This document shows, piece after piece, positions 25,476 to 35,561 of a stretch of DNA of 58,147 bases. Position 1 is the stretch's first letter, and each line of letters opens with the position of its first letter. Made by a program: the position numbers and the translations under genes. This DNA is from Phoronis australis (taxonomy: Eukaryota > Phoronida > Phoronidae), in contig NMRA01000114.1 in the NCBI GenBank assembly GCA_002633005.1, positions 529,871-588,017 on the forward strand, read 5' to 3'. Under the pieces are notes generated by a model. The model made no database searches, was not told where the DNA came from, and saw nothing but the letters and a program-made list of their open reading frames with translations.

Positions 25476-25564
25476 GATATAAAGTACCCGCATTTTGAGA
25501 ACCAGTTTTCTCCACTGAATAACATGCATCAAACTGGTTCTCAAAATGCAGGCACATTATATCC
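25476..25564. mobile_element. 89-bp hairpin MITE, family D copy 2
   Basis: Outer ends GATATAAAGTACCC and GATATAATGTGCCT (read inward) flank perfect 19-bp arms, GCATTTTGAGAACCAGTTT and its complement, with a loop of about 22 nt. The loop is the reverse complement of the loop of copy 1. Confidence 0.75.
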
Positions 25565-26074
25565 GACTGACATATGCAACAACAACATAAACTTGCAGTT
25601 CAATTGTGAATGAAGAACTGTCTCCCCATCCAGGCCCAGAATAAGAAGAAGATTACCACAGGCAGTGTGACGATACACAGCATCAAATAATACAAAAACA
25701 TATTCTAAACTTCTAAGGACTGGTCTCCAATGACAATCTTAGTCTCAGCAGAGTCCCAATGCCAATTGGCAATACTCTTTGAGCAGCCAAACAAAACTAT
25801 ACAAGAGGCTACACAATACACTGTACAGGCACCAATACTTATGATGATCCTCAACTCAGAAGATTTTTCTTTAACTTTCCACAAGACAAAATGTTTCGTT
25901 TGCCTAATTAACCAAAACGTTTTACTGCAAGACCAAAACAATAGGACTTGGCAAAATTAACCAACACAGTGTTAATTTTCAAGAAACACCACTCAATAGA
26001 AGAAGTCCAGCTTGTCACGGTTACCACAAAATACTGATATCGTAAACGGAATGTCACGATTCATACACCCAATA

Positions 26075-26482
26075 CTACTCTCCACTCTCCATTGTCTCTT
26101 CGGTGTCGGGAGATGGTAAACACGTGGCCACAATATTCAACAGTTCGTCAATCTGCTCTTCTGTCAATCGTTCTTCACTCTCTTCCACCAGCAACTGAAT
26201 CTCCACCGCTGTCGTCGGTTTTTGATTCAGAATCTGTAACTTCTCCGCTTTGGTCAACTTGAACGGTTCCAAACTTTTCATCAGTTTCCGCACCTGGTCG
26301 CTATCCTGGTACTTGCACGCCGTGTTCTCCAGGTACTTGGTTGTCTCGTACGAGATGGTCGCTAGATTCTGTTGCTTCTTTGTCGGCTTCTTCAACCCTT
26401 TCTGTCCACTCTGTAAGTCCTTGAGGAGGGTCAATACCTCATAGTTGCTGAGCATAGCAGCATGATCGTTCACGACTTCCAT
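26075..26482 (-). CDS. CRCP: CRCP / RPC9 (POLR3I), RNA polymerase III stalk subunit
   Basis: One coding exon for 135 residues; human CRCP has 148. The protein pairs with RPC8 to form the stalk of RNA polymerase III and is also known as the CGRP-receptor component. Matches: MLSNYEVLTLL near the N terminus, NLATISYETTKYL, LTKAEKLQILNQKP and VEESEERLTEEQI, all family hallmarks. The start at 26482 (MEVVNDHAAML) matches the family N terminus, and an acceptor (TTTAATTTCAG) precedes the exon, which starts at 26498. Thus only 16 nt of 5' UTR lie in this exon and the rest must come from upstream exons. The nearest strong donor on this strand (CCG then GTAAGT, at 27179) follows an unrelated small open frame, suggesting a shared transcript. 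Confidence 0.93.
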   Translation of the reverse strand: MEVVNDHAAMLSNYEVLTLLKDLQSGQKGLKKPTKKQQNLATISYETTKYLENTACKYQDSDQVRKLMKSLEPFKLTKAEKLQILNQKPTTAVEIQLLVEESEERLTEEQIDELLNIVATCLPSPDTEETMESGE

Positions 26483-26639
26483 GTAGAATAAGACTCGACT
26501 GAAATTAAACACAAAACGTTACAAACAGGGTTCATACACGTTAGTTAAAACAGCAATGCTATAAACACATCTTCCATCACAAAAACAACAGTTCTTTTAC
26601 ACCACTTGGCGTAATTTGAAGGCAACGTCAGGGCTTCAA

Positions 26640-26830
26640 AAGATGTGGCCTCTACAACTTGGCTTCACACGTCACGCCATTTTATGAGCTGCACATAGTC
26701 TTAAGGAATAACAAACTGTTAGTTCTATGCAACCTAGAAATCACTTCACATGTGAAGAGTAAGGAACAAGTTGAGATCAACTTCATTATGATAAATGGCC
26801 TAAATCACAAGTTTGCTTCTTGGACAGAAA
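26640..26830. repeat. Diverged dispersed repeat, copy 1 of 3
   Basis: The block with AATCACTTCACATGTGAAGA, TAAGGAACAA and GGCCTAAATCA is similar to 43190-43265. Part of it (AATCACCTCTCAGTGACTAAGG) is also at 28150-28175. Similarity is roughly 65-75 percent by eye. The origin is unknown. Confidence 0.45.
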
Positions 26831-27233
26831 GTGGGTCAACAACCGGTTTAATGAAAATGTTAGTCTATTATATTATCTTGGTTTGTGGAGGGTGCAAAGT
26901 TCGGAGTACATGACCGCCCATAATGCATTCAGAATTACAATTAGTCACACTGTTAACATGTTACAAGACGTATGTTCAGATATGGAAAGCCTAACTCATA
27001 TCTCTGATGTGTGATCTCATCTTATTCATACAGCAGTCTACATATGCAAGTTGTTTTTTAAAATAACCGACTATTTAAAAAATTACAGTACAGTCAAAAC
27101 TCGGAACTCACAGTAAATCACCTGAAAATCAGCCACACCATCTTGCTTCATACTCTCCATCAAATTTTTAAAACTTACCGGTATTTGTACTAGGCTACAA
27201 AACTCACATACTAACCGTAATACCCTTGTCCAG

Positions 27234-27614
27234 TCAAGTAGTACTATTTGCCAGCGTGGAAACTTGCTCTTTACGCAGTTTCTCGAGATATCGCTTGGCG
27301 TGATCCTGTCCCCCTATGATGGTGTAGACCCACGCTAAGATGACAACAGCTAGCAATAACTGAAATATCAAATGACAACGTGTATTGTTCTTACTGATTT
27401 CGGATGCAGCACTAAATACATGTCATCCCCGCTTATCCATCAAGTTTGGAGAGTAGAGGAGGCCCAGAGTCCTCCAGGCTCCAAATCTGTCAGTTCTGAA
27501 TCCTTTAAAAGACAGTACGGACCTTTCATGCCAAGAATTTTACGATGACATTCGGCTTACCTCAAAATCCAACTGCTGTCTTGTAGTTTGGTAATTGGCT
27601 CAATTATGTTGCAT
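27234..27614 (-). CDS. Unrecognised small single-pass membrane protein upstream of CRCP, with in-frame TGA
   Basis: Proposed exons are 27614-27561 and 27359-27234, joined by consensus sites (GAG then GTAAGC; TTTGATATTTCAG). From the ATG at 27614 the frame reads MQHN, a TGA at 27602-27600, then ANYQTTRQQLDF. It continues into exon 2 with a membrane segment (LLLAVVILAWVYTIIGG) and a basic tail (AKRYLEKLRKEQ), ending at TGA 27236-27234. Length would be about 59 residues. I do not know the family. A diverged copy of exon 1 at 47374-47420 keeps the same frame, with TGG at the TGA position, and most differences there are silent or conservative. This favours real coding. The TGA could be a sequencing error, an inactivating change or a recoded codon. 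The alternative is that translation uses another upstream exon spliced before GCC. Confidence 0.4.
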
Positions 27615-28002
27615 ACTCAGCAGAATTAACAGGGAACATATTGCAACACTGAACAAATATTTTACGTAGTAAAAGTCACACTTCTTGTGTAATTTTCAAA
27701 ATTCAAAAACCTAATCACGTGTGGTTTTCATGAACTATTCAAATATGCTATTTACAAACTTTTAAAACGAAAATGTAAAAATACCACTGTCGCCTCTACT
27801 GTGTTTACAATGGTGTCGTTACCAAGACAGAACAACAACATCAGCAGCATAAAGCAATTTAATTAACCACAAAAACACGTTTTGACCTGTACCAGTAAAT
27901 TCTGTGGTGCGCAAACCTATCGAGTTGCCACATCTCGACCAGTTAGGGTGTCAATTTAGGATTCTTTTCATATGATTAAGGTCGCTTATCACTTACTCGC
28001 GT

Positions 28003-28205
28003 GAAAGGTTGATTTCAGCGTCTGCAAAGCACAGACAGCTCGTTATTCCTCGAGACCATGGTCAGCAAACAAAATGCCACGCCGTGACTAGCGATCTTTT
28101 AGAGCCTTGATCTCAAGCAATAAGGATCTGGCAGCTCTTTCCAAATCCAGAAATCACCTCTCAGTGACTAAGGGATAATTTGTTTTTTGTCAGTTTAAAG
28201 CCGGT
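28003..28205 (-). repeat. Candidate untranslated exon / dispersed repeat, copy 2 of 3
   Basis: Read on the minus strand, the stretch ends in a good donor (CGCGA then GTAAGTG, exon end 28003). It could be the 5' exon of the small-protein/CRCP transcript. It shares GCAAAGCAC, GAGACCATG and neighbouring blocks with 43070-43160, which also ends in a donor (GAG then GTAAGTG). Whether this is exon duplication or a repeat family is unclear. Confidence 0.35.
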
Positions 28206-28391
28206 TTAAGGCATTTCTTGGGTTCCAAGCCGCTTCAGTTTATACATGTGGCTATAAAAAAGACACAAACAAGGCTCTCGTGAGTTGCACTCCTGTGTTT
28301 CGTGCCATGGGTCTGACTGTGTGGCCTGTGCACATCTAATGCATTGCAGAAGGCAGCAGACTACGCTTCAATATTTTTTAATTTTTTTTTA

Positions 28392-28628
28392 ATTTAATAT
28401 GTGTTGCAGAATGACTATTCTTGTCAAATGCAAACAGAATATGTATCTTTCACATTATAAATAGGAAATTGTTTAATTTCACTATTCAACAATAGGTGTC
28501 GTTTTTGTAATTTAACATGCGCTGCAGAATGACCATTCTTGTCAACTGCAAAGAACAGAATATGCATGTTTCACATTATAAATAGGACATTGTTTAATTT
28601 CAATATTCAACAATAGGTGTCCTTGTTG
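28392..28628. repeat. Tandem duplication, about 118 bp x 2
   Basis: Two units share AATTTAA, GCAGAATGA, ATTCTTGTCAA, CACATTATAAATAGGA and TTCAACAATAGGTGTC, at roughly 85-90 percent identity. Confidence 0.85.
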
Positions 28629-29206
28629 ACCACATTGTGAAGGAGAAACATCACATGGATAAACTATAAAGGTCACCATCTTAATAAATGGGTTTTCAGT
28701 GCCAACATGACACCATGTAATTGGTAAATTATCTATCAATCATAATATTAAAAGTGAAGTGGCCAATTAGGCAGCTACAAACTTAACTTTAAAAAAAAAC
28801 TGTTTGGTTAAAACTGCAATTGGCTAAAGGCTAAAAACATTCTATAATTTGGCACAAAACAAATTAAGTTTTATTTTTAACGACTGATGGACGGCTGATG
28901 GACGGTGTACTCAGAGAATAGGATAGTTGTTTGAACAAGTTACCTGTTTGGCTGGGAGTATGAAGTTTGCATACAAAAGAAGCCATTTATACCCACTGAT
29001 AAGGCGCATCGTATTTATGCGTGTCCATAGTGTACGATTGTCCAGATAGGATGCTTTCTAGTGCCTTCTGGGTTCCCAATTATTGCACCTATATTTTTCG
29101 TAACAGCATAAAAATAATCCGTTGTTTTTGATTGTGATTCTTGAATTTGGGACAGTCAATTTTGCCCGTTTTTAAACCTTCAGCAATCTAATTAATTTTA
29201 CTATAG

Positions 29207-31702
29207 TCCCACACTGGAGATTGTTAAACCAAAATTTTTTATTCAAATGTTTTAGTCGGTTTAGGCCCATAATTATTTACAATCTCATCGTCCCAATCTT
29301 CAACACAAGTTGTCACGCATTAACCCAAAACTCCAACAAAGCAAGGTAAATCTCACTAATTTCGGATAAAAAATAACTTCCAAAATTCATCTTAGTTACG
29401 AATGCCCACAATTTATAAATAGCACAATCTCAGGGTAGTTGTGAAATAGAACTTAAGAATGACAAACAATTTCTTTAGTTATACTAATATTTTTTACAAA
29501 AAATGAAACAATAAAATTTCCCTTTGTGTCCCAAGTTGGCAAATTTTTCCGGAGGAATATAAAACAACTTGAGGCAGCATAAGTGAGACACCATTGATAT
29601 AACTGAAGATCAACACAATTGACCTGGTTGCACTATGAACATACACAGCTGCCACGGGGATGATATTAACCTCGAGGACATGCATCACTATGAACAACTC
29701 ATAAGACAAAAGTAAAAAATACGCAGTAGTCAGTTAATCTGAGGCTGTATTACTGCTAGCGACTGGTCCAAGTTGCCTTATTCCAGCATTTCATAAGACG
29801 CAATGCAAAACATTTGACGGAAAGATTTGTCAACATCACGTCACGATTTCCTCAAACAGTATTTTGACATTTAAACCAGAAACCAATTTGTGAAAACCTT
29901 AACAATTTTACTTTGCTGACCTAGAAAAAATAATCGGTCAAATGGCAAAACAAGTCACATGACCACTGAACCTGGCATTATCACAAAAAAAGTTCATTGG
30001 AAAATGAAATGGTGTTCAATTTTGTATAAGTTGGTACTCATTTTTATGTGCCCACATATTTATATGTGGACGCATTATGCTGTCATCTCCGTCTGTCTGT
30101 CCGTGTGGCGTCTGCTGCTCTATCTCCAAAGCCCTTTGACGTAAGTTCATGAAAGTTTGCATATGTACCTTGCATAGATGGGACGGCATGAGCGAACTTT
30201 CAGACGGATCCGACTACTGATGTGCCCCCTAGTGGCAATTTTAGTTTTTTACGCTTACCTCTGTATCTTCAAAGGTCCTCCACGTATTTTCACAAAATTT
30301 GGCATATAGGCATCTATTAGTGAGGTGACGCTATCCTCCTGTTTTTGGATGGAATTGAGGTATTTTGTGCCACCTAATGGCCAGTTTTTTCTGTTTTAGA
30401 GTCCATCCTCTGTCAACCAAACCATTCTAAGAATGATTTTGAAAATTGGCGTACATGTTCTCAGTGTGAAGGGGACGATTGACGATGACGACTTTGACTG
30501 TTGTGGCGCCTCCTAGTGGCAGTTTTGTTTTGAACCCATAGTTCTATCTCCTAAACCCATTGCAGTATCTTTATTAAACTTAGTAAGTGTTTATATGAAG
30601 CTAACAACAGACGACAACGACTTTCAGGTAGATGCAATGTGCCTCCTGGTGGCAATTTCATTTTTTCCATTTTCATTTGTTTCTCTGAAGTTTCTTGACA
30701 GATTTTTATGAATTTAGTAAATAGCCTATTAAAAAAGCAATGACATGTTCCTGTTTTTGGATGGATTGGACGTTTTTGCACCATCAAGTGGCCATTTTAT
30801 GATACAAATAAGCAACCTAATAGCACCCCGTTTGCAGTGCATTCGTGGGCGCATTTCAACACTCAGCGTTGCTCTTGTTTGCATTTGTGATATAATGATT
30901 GGTCAAACTTGCCAGCTGCGACAGTGTTTTTGCATTATTATGGAGCAAACATTCGAAGCTTTATAAACATGGAGGCAACGTTCAAACCCCTGCTACACCC
31001 TCCTCCGAGGAGGTTGGGAATAGGATTGGATGCAAAAAATAATAGACACAGTTCAATGACCGAAACGTCAGAAAATCCATATTGAACGATCTGAGAGCTT
31101 ATACAGCACTAGGCACCTTACACTCATTACCATTAAACAATAAATAAATTAACAAAATTGCGAATTTCCTATATTTTAAAGGTTTACTACCTTCCTGCCC
31201 TAATAACAAATTTACCAAACATTGTCGGAAATGAGTCCCTTTTTTACAACTAACCTGCGCCGCATCATCCAGACTTGCTAACTAGAGCACTGATGCATCA
31301 TAGATTACCGGTAGGGTAGAAACTTCGACTCGAGCTCGTCTCGCCCTGTGCCGAAGGTCACAACATGTGATGAAGCTGTGAATCTTTTATTGGGTAGTAT
31401 GCACGCACAATACAAATACTGCTTCATAAAGAGCACACCAAAAGAGTAGTAATATCCCAGAACACATATCTGCCATCTTTTTCGTAACAAAATTAATTTC
31501 ACAACAAATTCATCCAAACCTGTTGCTTTGTTGTGAATTTTTGGGGTTTTGTTAGTCCATGTGGTAGAGATCATACTTAAGGTCTGATTGACATGAAATT
31601 AACGAAGGATACATAACCCATCATAATAACACAGTACAGTACAGTACAAAGACAGGAATCCCCATTGCTTTTTTGTCACGATTATACCCAAGATGGCAGA
31701 TG
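29207..31702. repeat. Allelic duplicate 3, left copy
   Basis: The segment starts at CCCACACTGGAGATTG and runs to AGATGGCAGATG at the N gap. It recurs at 32029-33675. The left copy is longer almost exactly by the size of the element at 30046-30877. No genes lie in it. Confidence 0.88.
30046..30877 (+). mobile_element. 0.83-kb non-autonomous element, family E, polymorphic insertion with internal repeats
   Basis: Present in the left allelic copy and cleanly absent from the right one, where TACTCATTTTTT runs into GCATTTGTGG. It inserted into a T run. The start can fold (CCACATAT, TT, ATATGTGG). Inside, a unit of about 140 bp recurs five times, each holding a core such as TGCCCCCTAGTGGCAA at about 30228, 30375, 30513, 30648 and 30787. 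Phrases like TATCTCCAAAGCCCTTTGACG recur too. A diverged copy in opposite orientation lies at about 51270-52060. No coding frame is seen, and the class is unknown. Confidence 0.8.
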
Positions 31703-32025
31703 NNNNNNNNNNNNNNNNNNNNNNNNNNNNNNNNNNNNNNNNNNNNNNNNNNNNNNNNNNNNNNNNNNNNNNNNNNNNNNNNNNNNNNNNNNNNNNNNNN
31801 NNNNNNNNNNNNNNNNNNNNNNNNNNNNNNNNNNNNNNNNNNNNNNNNNNNNNNNNNNNNNNNNNNNNNNNNNNNNNNNNNNNNNNNNNNNNNNNNNNNN
31901 NNNNNNNNNNNNNNNNNNNNNNNNNNNNNNNNNNNNNNNNNNNNNNNNNNNNNNNNNNNNNNNNNNNNNNNNNNNNNNNNNNNNNNNNNNNNNNNNNNNN
32001 NNNNNNNNNNNNNNNNNNNNNNNNN
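31703..32025. other. Assembly gap (323 N)
   Basis: A run of N between the copies of allelic duplicate 3. It is probably a false gap between haplotype contigs. Confidence 0.95.
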
Positions 32026-33675
32026 CATTCCCACACTGGAGATTGTTAAACCAAATTTTTTTATTCAAATGTTTTAGTCGGTTTAGGCGCATAATTATTA
32101 ACAATCTCATCGTCCCAATCTTCAACACAAGTTGTCACGCATCAACCCAAAACTGCAAAAAAGCAGGGTAATTTCGGATAAAAAATAACTTCCAAAATTC
32201 ATCTTTTAGTTACGAATGCCCACAATTTATAAATAGCACAATCTCACGGTAGTTGTGGAGAGAAATTAAGAATGACAAACAATTTCTTTAGTTATACTAA
32301 TATCTTTTTAAAAAAAAGAAACAATAAATTTTCCCTTTGTGTCCCAAGTTGGCAAATTTTTCCGGAGGAATATATAACAACTTGAGGCAGCATAAGTGAG
32401 ACACCATTGATGTAACAGAAGATCAACACAATTGACCTGGTTGCACTATGAACATACACAGCTGCCATGGGGATGATATTAACCTCGAGGACATGCATCA
32501 CTATGAACAAATCATAAGACAAAAGTAAAAAATACGCAGTAGTCAGTTAATCTGAGGTTGTATTACTGCTAGCGACTGGTCCAAGTTGCCTTACTCCAGC
32601 ATTTCATAAGACGCAATGCAAAACATTTGATGGAAAGATTTGTAAACATCACGTCATGATTTCCTTAAACAGTATTTTCACATTTAAACCAGAAACCAAT
32701 TTGTGAAAACCTTAACAATTTTACTTTGCTGACCTAGAAAAACTAATCGGTCAAATGGCAAAACAAGTCACATGACCACTGAACCTGGCATTTTCGCAAA
32801 GAAAGTTCATTGGAGAATGAAATCGTGTTCAATTTTGTGTAAAGTTGGTACTCATTTTTTGCATTTGTGGCATAATGATTGGTCAAACTTGCCAGCTGCG
32901 ACAGTGTTTTTGCATTATTATGGAGCAAACATTCGAAGCTTTATAAACATGGGGGCAACATTCAAACCCCTGCTACACCCTCCTCCGAGGAGGTTGGGAA
33001 TAGGATTGGATGCAAAAAATAATAGACACAGTTCAATGACCGAAACTTCAGAAAATCCATATTGAACGATCTGAGAGCTTATACAGCACTAGGCACCTTG
33101 CACTCATTACTATTAAACAATAATTAACAAAATTGCGAATTTCCTTTATTTTAAAGGTTTACTACCTTCCTGCCCTAATAACAAATTTACCAAACATTGT
33201 CGGAAATGAGTCCCTTTTTACACCTAACCAGCGCCGCATCATCCATCATGCTAACTAGAGCCCTGATGCATCATAGATTACCAGTAGCGTAGAAACTTCG
33301 ACTTGAGCTCGTCTCGCCCTGTGCCGAAGGTCACAACATGTGATGAAGCTGTGAATCTTTTATTGGGTAGTATGCACGCACAATACAAATACTGCTTCAT
33401 AAAGAGCACACCAAAAGAGTAGTAATATCCCAGAACACATATCTGCCATCTTTTTCGTAACAAAATTAATTTCACAACAAATTCATCCAAACCTGTTGCT
33501 TTGTTGTGAATTTTTGGGGTTTTGTTAGTCCATGTGGTAGAGATCATACTTAAGGTCTGATTGACATGAAATTAACGAAGGATACATAACCCATCATAAT
33601 AACACAGTACAGTACAGTACAAAGACAGGAATCCCCATTGCTTTTTTGTCATGATTATACCCAAGATGGCAGATG
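32026..33675. repeat. Allelic duplicate 3, right copy
   Basis: About 95 percent or more identical to 29207-31702 except for the missing family E element. It represents the empty-site haplotype. Confidence 0.88.
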
Positions 33676-35561
33676 TCAGTCATTTTGTTTTAAAAAATCA
33701 CACACCTAGAATAGCCAAGTTGCAAGAGAATATAAAAACACACGACTTGGGATTTTTTGGGTCCAGATCAAAGATGATGATTCGTTTCGATTGCGTAACG
33801 ACCAAAGATTTAATTTGAATTTCATCTGCGTTATTCGCCCAATTCAAGTCCAACAATTTTAGGTGATGCAATTTTGTTTGATTTTATTTGTCGGTTTCGG
33901 CATTGCCGTTGTTGTTAGGGTAATCCTTGGAAACGTTGTCAGTGCTATTTGAATCGTCCTTGTCCTCATTTATTCGATTGATTTCACCAAGGCTCTTCAG
34001 GCATTTCCATTTGTATTTTACTCATTCATTGGATCCTTGATGAGGAATAAACACCAAATAAGTATACATAAACCATGAATGGTCTGCTGTCAAAAACAAC
34101 TTTCTTCACAGTGGTATTTATTCTTCAAAAGAAACATTATCAGGTTTTTATCCTATGTTTGAGTTCAAGTTGATTACAATAAAGCAACTGAAAGTTCGTT
34201 GACGGTTAAAATGTACCCAGCGAGACAGCCAACTAAATGAGCCTGCATTGAAGCAGTAACACACTGTCAGTCTTTCTCAACCTTACAAATAATTTCCACC
34301 ACAGTAGGGAACAAGATGAGTTCAATTTTAAAATGGTACCGGGGGGGGGGGGCCCCGGGCTAAATGAAAGTTTATTAAACCCTTACAATACGCATCAACG
34401 CATCATTGATAATTGTTAAGAGTGCACTGCCAGATAACCTGACTACCAATATGGATATAACACACTGTTCACAACAAAGTGGTTATAACTTATAAATCGC
34501 TTTAAGGTAATAACTGTCCACCCAGGGTAATTCAGTCTAAACATTTCAAAACTGATTTTAAAGTTATAACTGTTACGTAGGTATAATGGTCTATGAGGTT
34601 GATTTAGCGAAAGCCGAGAGGTTATAGGCCTACAGTAACCATTGTGTGTTATAATCCTGTAGGTGGCGCTGCTGTCAAATCCCTTTGGAGTTCAATGGTG
34701 CACCCAGGCATGAACTCAGGTGAATCAGAAGTTGACTACTAGCAACTGAAACCACAAACTAGAGTTACAACACAGTTAACTGTCATTGTGAAGAGTAACA
34801 ATTACATAAAACTTACAAATACAGAGTGAGTTACAGCAGAGGTTAAGTTGGTCTGCAAACGCTGCATGACAATATTCCACACCGCGCTAATTAGGTCAAG
34901 CATACAATGCTAATTAGGTCAAGCATACAGCGCTAATTACATCAACCTGAAGCCACAAATTTGAAACTGGTCCACCGTGTTATCACGTGTAAACAGGAAT
35001 ATAAATTCACTACATTAAAAGAACCAAAACAAGGCGTTCAACCCCAAAACACGGACTAAAACAATTATTTTCAAACATAGCACTGTATGGGCTTTAGCAG
35101 TATAAAGTGCTTTTCACACGCAGGCTTACCCAAGAATAAGTTACTCCTGGAACGAATTGTCGCTAGATTTGGGGGCTGTCTGGACGCTATTGAAACTAAT
35201 GCAATTTGCCCCAATTGTGAAAACTTGCCCCACCTTTACAAAGATAGGGTAGCTTGTTCTATAGTAGCTTGCGCAACTTTTAATTGCTGTGTGGCCGCAA
35301 ACCTGAAGCAAGGCAGAAGTAATTACTAGCTGTGTGCTTGCACTGTTGCATATATGCCAGTCTTCTTTGTATCGTATTCGCATCAGGTGTTCACTATTTT
35401 GCGTAGAACCACAACTGCCGCCATACACTAGTACGGTAATCAGATATATATGTGCGGATGCTCCGCTTTAAGCGGGGCAAGTTGCACAAGTACAACTTAT
35501 TAGTAAATCTGTGTGTGTATAGGATTTCATCTGTGTGCTCTAGAACTTGGAGATTGCAGAT
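33676..35561. other. Non-coding region 3' of the first SVOP-like gene
   Basis: No gene is seen. It contains a G run followed by CCCCGGG (34341-34359), a CTCF-like core CCTGTAGGTGGCGCTGC (34657-34673) and a short tandem array of GCTAATTAGGTCAAGCATACA (about 34885-34945). A GC-rich hairpin (GCTCCGCTTTAAGCGGGGC) is near 35460. A minus-strand AATAAA at 34118-34123 may be one 3' end of the neighbouring gene. Confidence 0.5.
34882..34945. repeat. Short tandem repeat, about 23-24 bp x 3
   Basis: Three units of GCTAATTAGGTCAAGCATACA, the last one diverged (GCTAATTACATCAA). Confidence 0.8.

Larger units (their letters stand above)
23936..26074. other. Tail-to-tail intergenic region of NDUFB6 and CRCP
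   Basis: It holds the 3' flanks of both genes, two 88- to 89-bp hairpin elements and a 50-bp minisatellite (listed separately). A minus-strand frame at 25705-25941 has a hydrophobic stretch but no recognisable family, and I do not call it. Confidence 0.5.

Noticed and set aside
25705-25941. Minus-strand frame with a hydrophobic segment near CRCP
   Set aside because: Looked like a membrane protein tail, but there is no start context, splice site or recognisable motif, and a plus-strand frame of equal quality overlaps it.
31599-32171. Several open frames across the second N run
   Set aside because: Same artefact of the 323-N gap; the flanks are non-coding allelic repeats.
34341-34359. Cloning-vector residue at the GGTACC, G run, CCCCGGG stretch
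   Set aside because: It resembles a polylinker only superficially; the neighbouring bases do not continue as vector sequence.
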